64,000 nt of DNA. Origin: Miltoncostaea oceani (GTDB taxonomy: Bacteria; Actinomycetota; Thermoleophilia; Miltoncostaeales; Miltoncostaeaceae). Made by a program: the position numbers and the translations under genes. The notes under the pieces are model-generated. The model had not been told where the DNA came from and searched no databases. It saw only the letters and a program-made list of their open reading frames with translations. The stretch spans positions 2,307,001 through 2,371,000 of the forward strand of contig NZ_CP064356.1 of NCBI RefSeq assembly GCF_018141545.1. Reading direction: 5' to 3'. Numbering within the stretch: the stretch's first letter is position 1; each line of letters begins with the position of its first letter. Shown in pieces: positions 33,125-42,229 of the stretch.

Positions 33125-33850
33125 TCACGACACGACGGTGACCGGCACGCCCGGGGCGATGCGCGCCGCGAGCCAGGTGATCGCCGCGTCGTCGAGGCGG
33201 ACGCAGCCGTGCGAGACGGCCGTGCCGAGCAGACCCCCGACGCCCATGCGCCCGTGCAGCGCGATCTGGCCCGGCCCTCCCGCGAACTCCTGCAGCACAC
33301 CCGAACGGGCGCTCAGCGCCAGGGCGAACGGTCCGCCGGCGCGGTCGGCGGGCATGCGGACGTTCTCCTCCACGAACCACGTCCCCCGCGGCGTCGGCGT
33401 GGACGGCGCGCCCACCACGACGCGCACCGAGCGCCGCAGCCGGCCGGCGTGCCAGACGCGGAGGCGCCGGTCCGAGAGGTCGACGACGAGGTGCCAGGCG
33501 GTCGTGCGCACCCGCGTGCCGCGCGCGCTGATCCAGCCGGCCCGCACGGGGGCGGCGCGCCCGATGACGCGGCCCGGCAGGCGCACCTTCAGCCACCCGC
33601 CACCGCGGGCGTCGACCGCGTGGGCGAGGACCGGGAGCACCGTCCGCGTCCCCGTGATCGGCCGCCGGTCGCGGACGAGGCCGACCTGCCGGCCGGCGGC
33701 GTCGGGACGCGCCCGCGCCGGGTGGGTGCCGCGCACCTCGGTGACCTCCTGCCGGGGGGGCGGGGCGGGCGCCGGGGCCGCCACGGCCACGGGGGTGACC
33801 GTGGCCGTGGCGGCGAGGAGCAGGCAGGCGGCGACCGCCGGCCGTCTCAC
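33125..33850 (-). CDS. L,D-transpeptidase (YkuD family)
   Basis: The 241-aa secreted protein has a signal peptide (residues 1-25) and a small N-terminal beta domain (about 60-110). Its YkuD catalytic domain shows WHLVVDLSDRRLRVWHAGRL, then GAPSTPTPRGTW, then IALHGRMGVGGLLGTAVSHGCVRL with the catalytic Cys. It cross-links peptidoglycan 3-3 or anchors proteins. Its stop is convergent with prpE. It lies 19 nt downstream of the ice-binding-like gene and is probably co-transcribed with it. Confidence 0.93.
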   Translation of the reverse strand: MRRPAVAACLLLAATATVTPVAVAAPAPAPPPRQEVTEVRGTHPARARPDAAGRQVGLVRDRRPITGTRTVLPVLAHAVDARGGGWLKVRLPGRVIGRAAPVRAGWISARGTRVRTTAWHLVVDLSDRRLRVWHAGRLRRSVRVVVGAPSTPTPRGTWFVEENVRMPADRAGGPFALALSARSGVLQEFAGGPGQIALHGRMGVGGLLGTAVSHGCVRLDDAAITWLAARIAPGVPVTVVS

Positions 33851-33869
33851 CCTCGGGACGGGGACGGCA

Positions 33870-35060
33870 TCAGCCGGTGAAGCCGCCGGGACCGCGCGGC
33901 GGCAGCGAGACCGACGGCGGGGTGACGACGGCCTGGGCGGGTGCGCACGCCTGGTAGCGCAGGCGGCGGGTCACGGCCGGCGTGGCGTCGGTGAAGGTGA
34001 TCCGCGCGGTGAGCACGCGGACGCCGGCGCGGGCGCGCACCATCGTCGCGAACGGGCCGGCGGTGCGCCGCGCGATGCGGCGGCCGTCGAGCGAGAACAC
34101 GACCGAGCGGATCCGCAGGCCCGTCACGACGGCGCGGAAGTTGCGTGCGACGCAGCGGGACGTGCCGTACCGGGCGATCGTGCGGGCGACGGCCCGGGGC
34201 GACGTGGTGAAGAGGCTCGACCCGTTGCGGGCGTCGAGGGAGCCGCCGCCGGGGGTGCCGGGGGCGCCGGGCCCACCGGGGCCGGAGCCGTCACCGGGGG
34301 TGGCGTTGCGGGGGGTGACGGGGGTGGAGCAGCGGCCGACGGTGATCGTGTCGTTGATCAGCGTGACCGCGCCGTTCCGGGCCAGGGCGCGGCCCCGGAC
34401 CGTGACCGCGTCGTTCATCGAGATCGACGTCAGCGCCAGGATGTTGCCGGCGAACGTCGAGGACGTCCCGAGCGTCGCGGAGCTGCCGACCTGCCAGAAG
34501 ACGTTGCAGGGCTGGGCGCCGTTGATGAGGCTCACCCGGCTGGCGCTGGCGGTGGTCAGGCTCGACGCGGCCTTCAGGATGAAGACGGCGTCGGGGTCGC
34601 CCTGCGCGTCGAGCGTCAGGGTGCCCGTGAGGCCGAGCGCGGAGGCGGAGGCGTACACGCCGGCGGTGAGCGTCAGCCCACCCAGCTCGGACGGGACCGC
34701 GAGGGCGGGGGTGCGGCCCGCGGCGTCGTCATAGGCGAGGGTCAGGTCGCTCGTCGCCTGGGCCGCCTCGGCGTCGGCGGCGTGGACGGTGCCGTTGATC
34801 GTGCCGGGCGGGAAGCCGGAGATCGCGGTCCCCGGGCTGAGGCCGACGTCGCCGTTGATCGTCGAGGGCCCGGTGTTCGTGATGGCGGAGCCGGCGATCA
34901 CGGCGTAGGAGTCGGCGGTGCCGAGCCCCACGGGGGGCTGGGCGGCGAGCGCCGCGGACGACGTCAGGGCGAACCCGGCGAGGGCGGCGGCGAGGGTGAC
35001 CACCCGGAGGGGGCGTCGCCCGCGGACGCGGTCCGGGGCGGGGGTCGGTGCGGTGGTCAT
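33870..35060 (-). CDS. secreted ice-binding-like (DUF3494) protein
   Basis: The 396-aa protein has a signal peptide (about residues 15-40) followed by a DUF3494 beta-solenoid (about 42-240): LGTADSYAVIAGSAITNTG, STINGDVGLSPGTAISGFPP, DAVFILKAASSLTT, CNVFWQVGSSATLGTSS, FAGNILALTSISM. A Gly/Pro linker leads to a C-terminal beta domain with paired cysteines (RCVARNF, YQACAP). The family includes bacterial ice-binding and adhesin proteins. In a non-polar organism it could act as an adhesin. A GAGAGGGAC site precedes the ATG. Confidence 0.9.
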   Translation of the reverse strand: MTTAPTPAPDRVRGRRPLRVVTLAAALAGFALTSSAALAAQPPVGLGTADSYAVIAGSAITNTGPSTINGDVGLSPGTAISGFPPGTINGTVHAADAEAAQATSDLTLAYDDAAGRTPALAVPSELGGLTLTAGVYASASALGLTGTLTLDAQGDPDAVFILKAASSLTTASASRVSLINGAQPCNVFWQVGSSATLGTSSTFAGNILALTSISMNDAVTVRGRALARNGAVTLINDTITVGRCSTPVTPRNATPGDGSGPGGPGAPGTPGGGSLDARNGSSLFTTSPRAVARTIARYGTSRCVARNFRAVVTGLRIRSVVFSLDGRRIARRTAGPFATMVRARAGVRVLTARITFTDATPAVTRRLRYQACAPAQAVVTPPSVSLPPRGPGGFTG

Positions 35061-35103
35061 CGGGCGTCCCTCTCGGTCGTCACGGCGGTCGCCGGGGGAG
35101 GCG

Positions 35104-35201
35104 ATCCGATCGGGGTGCCGCGTCGCCGCGGCGGCCCACACCGGGGTCATCGACGGCGGGGGACGTCCGATCGCCATCCGATCGGATCATCCGATCGGAT
35201 G
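35104..35201. promoter_or_regulatory. repeated ATCCGATCGGAT palindromes
   Basis: Two tandem 13-bp copies of CATCCGATCGGAT (35175-35200) each contain the perfect 12-bp palindrome ATCCGATCGGAT. A near copy (ATCCGATCGGGG) is at 35104-35115. They sit between the divergent ice-binding gene and the hybrid kinase. A related TCCGATCGG occurs at 33092 past the transpeptidase gene. The sites look like operators for one regulator. Confidence 0.55.
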
Positions 35202-35289
35202 ATCCGGGCGCGGAGCCGCCACGATCGGGGGTGATCCCGGACGGTCGCCCCCGGGGCCACCGTCCGCTCCCCCCGGACGCACCCCTCGC

Positions 35290-35295
35290 TAGTCT
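35290..35295 (+). promoter_or_regulatory. -10 box (TAGTCT) of the hybrid kinase gene
   Basis: TAGTCT lies 7 nt before the ATG at 35303, and there is no ribosome-binding site, so a leaderless transcript is likely. No clear -35 element is visible. Confidence 0.45.
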
Positions 35296-35302
35296 CGGGG
35301 CG

Positions 35303-37273
35303 ATGCGCGAGCCCGTGAACGGTGACGACCACGCGCTGCTCCGGACCGCCGCCCACCTCGGCCGGGTCGGCGGCTGGGCGATCCACCTCCCCGGCCGGGA
35401 GGTCTACTGGTCCGAGCAGATCTTCGAGATCCTCGACTGGCCGTCGCCCGAGCAGGCCGCCCTCCCGGAGGCGCTCGACCTGTACGTCCCCCCGCACCGG
35501 GACGCGGTGGACGCCGCCGTCGAGCGGTGCGCCGCCGACGGGACGCCGTTCGACCTGGAGGTGGAGATGCGCACCGCGGCGGGCCGGTCCGTCTGGGCGC
35601 GGGTCGTCGGCGCCGCCGAGCGCGACGCGTCCGGGGTGATCGTCCGGCTCGCCGGGGCGCTGCAGGACATCACCGGCCAGCGCCGCGCGGCGGCCCTCCT
35701 CGCCGCGAGCGAGGAGCGGTTCCGCTACATCGCCCACGCCGCGGCCGACGCGATCTGGGACTGGGACCTCGCGACCGACGACGTGTGGTGGAGCGCGGGC
35801 ATGCGGACCCTGTTCGGTCACGAGATCGGCGAGGTCGCCACGGTCGAGGGGTCGTGGACCTCCCGGATCCACCCGGACGATCTCGGGCGCGTCGTCTCCG
35901 GCGTCGAGGCCGTGATCGCGGGCGGGGACGGCGAGTGGATGGACGAGTACCGGTTCCTCCGCAGCGACGGCACGTACGCCACGGTCACCGACCGGGGACT
36001 GGTCATCCGCGACGACGCCGGCACACCCGTCCGGATGGTGGGCGGCATGCGCGACGTGACGGAGGCCCGCGCCCGGCAGGAGCGCCAGCGCCAGTCGCAG
36101 CGCCTCGAGGCGCTCGGCCAGCTCACCGGCGGCGTCGCCCACGACTTCAACAACCTGCTGACGGTGATCCTCGGGAACTCCGAGCTGCTCCGGTCCGACC
36201 TCGCCCGCTGGCCCGAGCTGCAGGAGCTGGCGACGATGAGCGCGGAGGCGGCCCGCCGCGGCGCCGACCTCACCCGGGGCCTGCTCGCGTTCGCCCGCCG
36301 CCAGCCGCTGACGCCGAGCGCGGTCGACGTGAACGCCCTCGTCCGGGGCATGGAGCCGATGCTGCGACGGGCGCTCGGACCGGGCGTCGCGGTCGTGCCG
36401 GATCTCGCCGAGGGCCTGCCGCCGGCGCGGGTCGACGCGTCGCAGCTCGAGATCGCCCTCCTCAACCTCGCCATCAACGCACGGGATGCGATGCCCCGCG
36501 GCGGGCGCCTCACGATCTCGACGTCCGCGGCGCCGGCGGCCGAGGGGGCGCCCGGGCAGCCGGCCGCGGGGGACGCGGTCGTCGTGCGGGTGGCGGACAC
36601 CGGCGTCGGCATCGTCCCGGAGGACCTCGGCCGGGTCTTCGACCCGTTCTTCACCACGAAGGAGGCCGGCGGGGGGTCCGGGCTGGGCCTGAGCATGGTC
36701 TACGGCTTCGCCGCCCAGTCGCAGGGGCACGTCACGATCGCGTCGGAGCCGGGCCGGGGCACGACGGTGGGCCTCCACCTGCCGCGCGACGCGGCGGCGG
36801 CGCCCCCGGCGGCACCCCCTCCCCCGCCCCCCGCGCCCCCGCGGGGCGCCGAGGGCGTGCTCGTCGTCGACGACGAGGCGCTCGTGCGCCGCTACGCGGG
36901 CGAGCAGCTCCGGGCGCTGGGGTACCGCGTCCGCGTCGCCGCCGACGGGGCGGAGGCGCTCGCCGTGCTCCGCGGCCGCGACCCGGTCGAGCTGCTGTTC
37001 ACCGACCTCGGGATGCCGGGCATGGACGGCCGGACCCTCGCCGGGGCGGCCCTCCGGTTGCGGCCGGGCCTGCGGGTGCTGCTGACCTCCGGCGGCGCGG
37101 ACCTGGAGGACGGGGACGTCGGCGACGACGGCCCCGCCGTCCTGCCGAAGCCCTACGGCGGCGCGGAGCTGGCCGCCGCGGTCCGGGCGGTCCTCGACAC
37201 GCCGGTCAGGCGGGGAGCGTCCAGTCCATCGGCGGGCGCCCCATCTCCGCACGCAGCGCGTCGAAGCGGCTGA
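35303..37273 (+). CDS. PAS-containing hybrid histidine kinase with C-terminal receiver
   Basis: The 656-aa soluble protein has two PAS domains (about residues 12-125 and 133-258). The HisKA helix has His280 in GGVAHDFNNLL. The HATPase domain has N392 in NLAINARDAMP, ADTGVGI, FFTTKEAGGGSGLGLSMVYG. After a Pro/Ala linker (about 498-514), a receiver has the DD pair, Asp568 (FTDLGMPGMDG) and Lys616 (LPKPYG). It has no TM helix, so it senses a cytoplasmic signal such as redox or light. No dedicated response regulator is adjacent. Its end overlaps ung by 68 nt. Confidence 0.93.
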   Translation: MREPVNGDDHALLRTAAHLGRVGGWAIHLPGREVYWSEQIFEILDWPSPEQAALPEALDLYVPPHRDAVDAAVERCAADGTPFDLEVEMRTAAGRSVWARVVGAAERDASGVIVRLAGALQDITGQRRAAALLAASEERFRYIAHAAADAIWDWDLATDDVWWSAGMRTLFGHEIGEVATVEGSWTSRIHPDDLGRVVSGVEAVIAGGDGEWMDEYRFLRSDGTYATVTDRGLVIRDDAGTPVRMVGGMRDVTEARARQERQRQSQRLEALGQLTGGVAHDFNNLLTVILGNSELLRSDLARWPELQELATMSAEAARRGADLTRGLLAFARRQPLTPSAVDVNALVRGMEPMLRRALGPGVAVVPDLAEGLPPARVDASQLEIALLNLAINARDAMPRGGRLTISTSAAPAAEGAPGQPAAGDAVVVRVADTGVGIVPEDLGRVFDPFFTTKEAGGGSGLGLSMVYGFAAQSQGHVTIASEPGRGTTVGLHLPRDAAAAPPAAPPPPPPAPPRGAEGVLVVDDEALVRRYAGEQLRALGYRVRVAADGAEALAVLRGRDPVELLFTDLGMPGMDGRTLAGAALRLRPGLRVLLTSGGADLEDGDVGDDGPAVLPKPYGGAELAAAVRAVLDTPVRRGASSPSAGAPSPHAARRSG

Positions 37274-37898
37274 ACGGACGCGACCCGACGAAGGGCACGG
37301 GCGGGCGGCGGGCCGACAGCGGCGAGGGGTGGTTGGAGACGATCGCCCGGTGGCGGTCGTCGAGCAGCGGCAGGACGAGCGACTGGGCGTGGGTGCCCCA
37401 GCAGATGAAGACGAGCCCCTCGTGGCGGCGCACGATCTCGCGGAGCAGGTGGCGGGTGACGTCGTGCCACCCGGAGCGCGCGTGGGCGCCGGCGACCCCG
37501 ACGGCGGTCGTGGCGGCGCTGTTCCAGAGCAGCAGCCCGTGGCGGGCCCACGGCTCCAGGTCGGCCCGCGGGGGACGGGGCCGCCCGAGGTCCTCCGCGT
37601 ACTCGGCGAGGATGGTGCGCGCCGATGGCGACATCTCGCCGTCGGGAAGGTCGAAGGCCAGACCCGTCGGCTGCCCCGCCCGGGGGTAGGGGTCCTGGCC
37701 CACGGCGGCGCCGGTGAGGCGGTCCGGGTGGCAGAGGTCGAGCGCCCGGAGGATCCGGCCCCGGTCGGGGTGCCACGGGCGGCCGGCCTCCTCCTCGGCG
37801 CGCAGGTAGGCGTCGACCCGCTCGAGCGCGTCGCAGCCCGCGAGGTACGGCGTCCACGGGGGCGGGACGAGGTCCCGCAGGGGGACGTCGGACGGCAC
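37206..37898 (-). CDS. ung: uracil-DNA glycosylase (family 1)
   Basis: The 230-aa repair enzyme has the catalytic motif VGQDPYPRAGQPTGLAF (the Pro variant of GQDPYH, usual in actinobacteria), the water-activating Asp within it, WARHGLLLWNSAATTAVG, and the DNA-intercalating HPSPLSARR near the C-terminus. It removes uracil from DNA. The GTG start lies 5 nt after the upstream membrane-protein stop. Confidence 0.94.
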   Translation of the reverse strand: MPSDVPLRDLVPPPWTPYLAGCDALERVDAYLRAEEEAGRPWHPDRGRILRALDLCHPDRLTGAAVGQDPYPRAGQPTGLAFDLPDGEMSPSARTILAEYAEDLGRPRPPRADLEPWARHGLLLWNSAATTAVGVAGAHARSGWHDVTRHLLREIVRRHEGLVFICWGTHAQSLVLPLLDDRHRAIVSNHPSPLSARRPPVPFVGSRPFSRFDALRAEMGRPPMDWTLPA

Positions 37899-37903
37899 GC
37901 CGC

Positions 37904-39904
37904 TCAGGCGGTCGCGGGGATCTCCGGGGGGAGGTCCCCCGCCGGCTCCACCTCGGCGGCCGAGAGCTCGTGCCGGACCCGGAGGTCGAAGTAGAGGTAC
38001 GCCATCGTGAGGGCCGCGAACGGCAGCGCCGTGACGTAGACGAGCGCGGCGATCATGTTCACGAGGTCGAACGCGGCGCCGGTGACGAGCAGGGCAAGCA
38101 CGCCGACGACGGGGCCGGACAGGAGCGCGAACCCGGTCACGCCGAGGACGACGGCGGCGACGCGCCACCAGTGGCCCCGGGTGAGCGCCGAGCTGCGCCG
38201 CAGCAGCGCGATCGGGGACCCGCCCTCGACGGATGCGACGACGCCGATCAGGGACCAGCGCACGAGCAGGAACACCGCGACGGGCACCAGCACGATCGTG
38301 AGGTCGAGGAGCACCTGGACCCCGACGACGATGAGCAGGGCGAGCACGAGCGGCTGCAGCCGGCCGAGCACCGAGCGGTACGCGGTGAGTGCGGTCACGG
38401 GCCGTCCCGCGTCGATCTCGACGAGGGCGCGGGCGGCGGCGGCCTGCACCACGGCGAACCCGAGGAACGTGAACGCGAGGCCGACCCCGAGCGCGAGGAC
38501 GTCGACGAAGGCGTTCGTCTCACCCGCCTCCTCCACGAGGGGGGCGAACACCGCGACCCGGAACAGCAGCCACTGGATGAAGGTGATCAGGATCCCGACC
38601 GGGACGAACAGCAGCCCGATCCCGAGGAACACCCGCGGATGGCCGCGCATCACGCGGGCCGAGGCGGTGAGCAGCTGCCCCCACGCCCGGCGGCGCGCGA
38701 TCCGCAGCGGCGCCCCCGGCTCCCAGTGGGTGCGCGACAGGGCCCACAGCAGGAGGACGACGAGCCCGCCGATGACGAGGGCGGAGCGGCCGGGGTTGAC
38801 CTTCACCTGGCGCAGGACCTCCGACCCGATCGCGACGACGCTGCAGAACACGTCGGTGGCCGACGTGTTCACCGAGCCCCCCGCCGGGACGTCGAAGCTG
38901 GTGTCGCGCCAGCTCTCCTGCGCCCACGTGAACGGCTGGGTCCACTGGGTCTTCATGTTCGGGCCGGTCGGGCCGTTGAAGAACGAGCGCTGGCGCTCGC
39001 CCCACCGTCCCTCGAACGCGAGCCACGGGTACGCCTCGAGGTAGGCGTCGCGGTCGGTGGGGATCGTGCGGACGACGGGACGGACGGTCGACGAGGGTCC
39101 GAGCGTGTTGTCGCACCCCACCCCCTCCGCCTGGCTGCGCATGAGGTAGAGCCGCGACTCGTAGAAGTTGGCCTGCGACCCCGCCGCCGGGTAGACGACG
39201 GGGTGGGTGCCGTCGACGACCTCCAGCTTCTCGTCGCCCCAGGCGGCCCGCTCGGCGCTGGAGTGCTGGCTGTAGCCGACCTCCGTCGGTCCCCGCTCCA
39301 GGGCCTCGGCCGGCGTCGCGGCGTCGAAGACGATCTGGATCATCTCCCAGTCGCCCTCGTGCTTGTTGTTCCAGTCGTTGAAGACGTAGTAGAACCAGTA
39401 CTGGAGCGCGAGCCGGCCGGGGTGGCCGTCCTCGGTGACGACGCGCGCGTAGGTGGTGGGCGTGCCCTCCGCCTGCAGGCGCGCCTCCCACTCCTCGTAG
39501 GTGCACCCCGGGTCGAGCGTGTCCCCGGGGAAGTCGAGGTGGTGCTCCCACAGCCCACGCCGCAGGTCGGACCCCTCGGGTCCGATGGCGACGAGGTCGG
39601 TCCCGTCCCACGGACCGCGCAGCGCGACCTCCTCGTTGCCGAGGAGCAGGTCGATGTCGATCGGCTCGTAGGGGACCCCGCCCTCGCAGGAGTCCGGCTG
39701 CTCCCGCAGCCGCACGATCGGCGCGTACGCCTCCGCCAGCGCGACCTCCGCCGGGGTCGCGGCCGCCGGCGCCGACGGTTCCTGTGCCGCGGCCCGCGCG
39801 GTGGGCCACCCCGCGAGCAGGGCGACGGCGGCCGCGACGAGCACGGCGACGCCCGCGAGGCGCGCGGCCGGCAACCGGCGCCGGGGGGCGGTTGTGCGGT
39901 TCAT
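37904..39904 (-). CDS. Vps62-like domain protein with multi-pass membrane C-terminus
   Basis: The 666-aa protein has a signal sequence (about residues 15-40) and an extracytoplasmic domain (about 50-350). The latter has the Vps62-like signature QYWFYYVFNDWNNKHEGDWEMIQI and GYSQHSSAERAAW, and LAEAYAPIVRL at its start. A TM helix (about 370-388) and a C-terminal bundle of about six helices follow, resembling the membrane domain attached to some phosphodiesterases. Vps62 domains are mostly eukaryotic or actinobacterial and of unknown function. It is probably transcribed with ung. Confidence 0.8.
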   Translation of the reverse strand: MNRTTAPRRRLPAARLAGVAVLVAAAVALLAGWPTARAAAQEPSAPAAATPAEVALAEAYAPIVRLREQPDSCEGGVPYEPIDIDLLLGNEEVALRGPWDGTDLVAIGPEGSDLRRGLWEHHLDFPGDTLDPGCTYEEWEARLQAEGTPTTYARVVTEDGHPGRLALQYWFYYVFNDWNNKHEGDWEMIQIVFDAATPAEALERGPTEVGYSQHSSAERAAWGDEKLEVVDGTHPVVYPAAGSQANFYESRLYLMRSQAEGVGCDNTLGPSSTVRPVVRTIPTDRDAYLEAYPWLAFEGRWGERQRSFFNGPTGPNMKTQWTQPFTWAQESWRDTSFDVPAGGSVNTSATDVFCSVVAIGSEVLRQVKVNPGRSALVIGGLVVLLLWALSRTHWEPGAPLRIARRRAWGQLLTASARVMRGHPRVFLGIGLLFVPVGILITFIQWLLFRVAVFAPLVEEAGETNAFVDVLALGVGLAFTFLGFAVVQAAAARALVEIDAGRPVTALTAYRSVLGRLQPLVLALLIVVGVQVLLDLTIVLVPVAVFLLVRWSLIGVVASVEGGSPIALLRRSSALTRGHWWRVAAVVLGVTGFALLSGPVVGVLALLVTGAAFDLVNMIAALVYVTALPFAALTMAYLYFDLRVRHELSAAEVEPAGDLPPEIPATA

Positions 39905-40104
39905 CGGCGGCCACGATACCCGGGGGCGTGGGCGGCGGGGAACCCCTGCGGCGCCCCCGTCGGCTGATCCCCGTCCCCCCGGCGCCCGTGGACGGGGCAC
40001 GGCGGTGGTCCCGCCGGACACGCCCCGGACCTCGGCGACGTCATGGGGGATCGGCCCCCGGCGCATCGGTGCGCGCCACGCCGCCACCCTCGGGAGCCGC
40101 CACC

Positions 40105-41392
40105 GTGTCGATCCACACCGCCCCCTCCGCCATCCCGGCGGCTCGCCGGTTCGACCGTCCAGGGGACGGCGAGGCCCTCGACCGGGTGCTCCGGGAGGGC
40201 GGGGTGCACGCCGTCTACCAGCCGATCGTCGACCTGGCGTCCGGCGCGACGGTCGCGGTGGAGGCCCTCGCCCGGGGCCCGCGCGGCGGCGACCTGGAGG
40301 CCCCGGTCGCGTTGTTCGCCGCGGCCCGGGAGCACGGCCGGGCGGCGGAGCTGGAGGAGCGGTGCCAGATGGCGGCGGTCACCGGGGCCCGTCGCGCCGG
40401 CATCGCGGTCCCCCTCTTCCTGAACGTGGAGGCGGAGCTGCTGGAGCACGACCTGGGGGAGCCTGGCGCGGGCCGCCGCGATCCTCGGCGGGCGCGTCCC
40501 CCTCGTCGTCGAGATCACCGAGAGGGCGCTCACCGCGCGCCCGTCGGAGCTGATCGCGTTCCTCGCCCGCGTGCGGCGGATGGGGTGGGGGGTCGCGCTC
40601 GACGACGTCGGCGTCGACCCGTGCTCCCTCGCCCTGCTGCCCGTGGTGCGGCCGGACGTGGTGAAGCTCGACCGCAGCCTCCTGCAGGGGCCCCGCAGCC
40701 GGGACACGGCCGCGATCCTGCGCGCCGTCGCGGCCGAGTGCGAGCGCACGGGGGCCCTGATGCTCGCGGAGGGCATCGAGGACGGCGGTCACCGCCGGCT
40801 GGCGGCGGCGTCGGGTGCCGTGCTCGGCCAGGGCTGGTACTTCGGCCGGCCGGGGCCCCTCGCCGCGGGGGTGCGGACGGGGTGGCGGCCGCCGCGGCTG
40901 CCGGAGCTGCACGCGGCGACGGACGGGTCGACGCCGTTCACGGTGGTCGCCGCGGGACGTGCCGTCCGCCGGGCGGGGTGGCGCACCCTGCTGGAGGTCA
41001 GTGACGTCCTCGAGACCCACGCCCGCCACCAGGGTCCCGAGGCGCTGGTGGTGTCGGCGTTCCAGGATGCGTCGCGGTTCACCCCGCGGACGGCGGAGCG
41101 GTACCGCCTCCTCGCGCGGGACGCGGCGTTCGTCGCGGCCCTCGGCGTCGGGATGGCGCGGACGCCGGTGGCGGGGGTGCGGGGCGCGACGTTGCGCCCC
41201 GACGATCCCCTGCGCGGGGAGTGGAGCGTCGTCGTCCTCGGCCCCCGCTTCGCGGGGGCCCTCGTCTCGCGGGAGGTGCCGGACGACCGACCCGGCCGTC
41301 CCGTGTTCGACTTCGCGGTCACCTACGACCGCGACCTCGTCGTCCGCGCGGCCACCGCGCTCCTGCGGCAGGTCGTCCGGCACGACGCCTGA
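40105..41392 (+). pseudogene. EAL-DICT domain gene with a frameshift
   Basis: The first part encodes the N-terminal half of an EAL phosphodiesterase domain (YQPIVDLASGATVAVEALAR, then FLNVEAELLEHDLG). Right after it the frame is lost in a G5 run at 40455-40459. Reading one base off restores LARAAAILGGRVPLVVEITERAL, then ALDDVGVDPCSLALLPVVRPD, KLDRSLL and AEGIEDGGH. A DICT sensory domain follows (about the last 150 aa). Removing one G gives an intact protein of about 428 aa. It is either a real frameshift or a homopolymer error. It would bind or cleave c-di-GMP, although DDFG is DDVG and QGY is QGW. Confidence 0.85.
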
Positions 41393-41642
41393 CGGGCCCC
41401 GTCGCGGCGCGCGGAACGGCCACGGGGACGGACGACCGTGGGCGCTCCGGAGGCTCAGTCGAGGAGAGGGGGCCGGCGCCGGTCGGAGGGCGGGACTCCC
41501 GACGATAGGACGCCCTCCCGCACCCCCGTCGCCGTGTCCGTGTCGACTCCGCGCCGTCCCCGAGCCACCTCCCGGCACGGACCACGGCGGAGCGACCGCG
41601 TCGCCGGCCCAGTCCCCGTGAATGTTCGATCGGCCCCGCCTC

Positions 41643-42165
41643 CGAGGTCCGATTGGCCGACGCCCCGAGGTCCGCTTGGCCAGGAGCGAGATCCGATGCA
41701 GGGACGAGCCAGGGCCGGCCCCGGGACGCCTGGGGTGGGCCGATTGGCCGCGACCGCGAGGTCCATTTGGACGCAGACCCGCACGGACGTGCTCGGCGAA
41801 CCGGTTCCCACGGGCGCCGGGCTCGTCACGGATCGGTCGGTCGGAGGGCCGAGGTCCATTTGGCCGGCACGCCCGGGTCCATTTGGACCCGACCTCGAGA
41901 TCCGATGGGCCGGGACGGAAGGTGGCCGGCCCCCGGTCCCCGTGGGGGTCGGTCAATTGGCCGACGCAGCGAGGTCCATTTGGCCGCAGACCCCGCAGGA
42001 CGACAGGGCGAACCGGTTCCCGGGCGGTCAGGGTCACCGTGGTCGATCAGCCGGCGAGCCGAGGTCCGATCGGCCGAGCGAACCAGGGACCGGCCGATCG
42101 AGGACCGATCCCACCGCCATCGAGGGGTTGGCGAATTGACCGGTGCGCCGAGGTCCATTTGGACC
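41643..42165. repeat. non-coding array of GAGGTCCATTTGG motifs
   Basis: Between the EAL-DICT gene and the GTPase genes lie 837 bp without a gene (41393-42229). Within it CGAGGTCCATTTGG or close variants occur at 41643, 41666, 41757, 41850, 41874, 41970, 42060 and 42149, with degenerate copies at 41896 and 42099. The best forms are dyads (GTCCA-TT-TGGAC). A larger unit repeats at 41739, 41949 and 42129 (ATTGGCCG...GCGAGGTCCATTTGG), and GGCGAACCGGTTCCC recurs at 41796 and 42007. Bases 41393-41642 show nothing I can name. Confidence 0.8.
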
Positions 42166-42229
42166 ATGACGGCGACGCGGGCCCCGGGACGCGATCCGGG
42201 CCTCGATGGCGACGGCCGCCCCCCCGGGT

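Noticed and set aside
41643-42165. CRISPR array
   Set aside because: The repeats vary in sequence and spacing and no cas gene is present. Spacers are not uniform in length.
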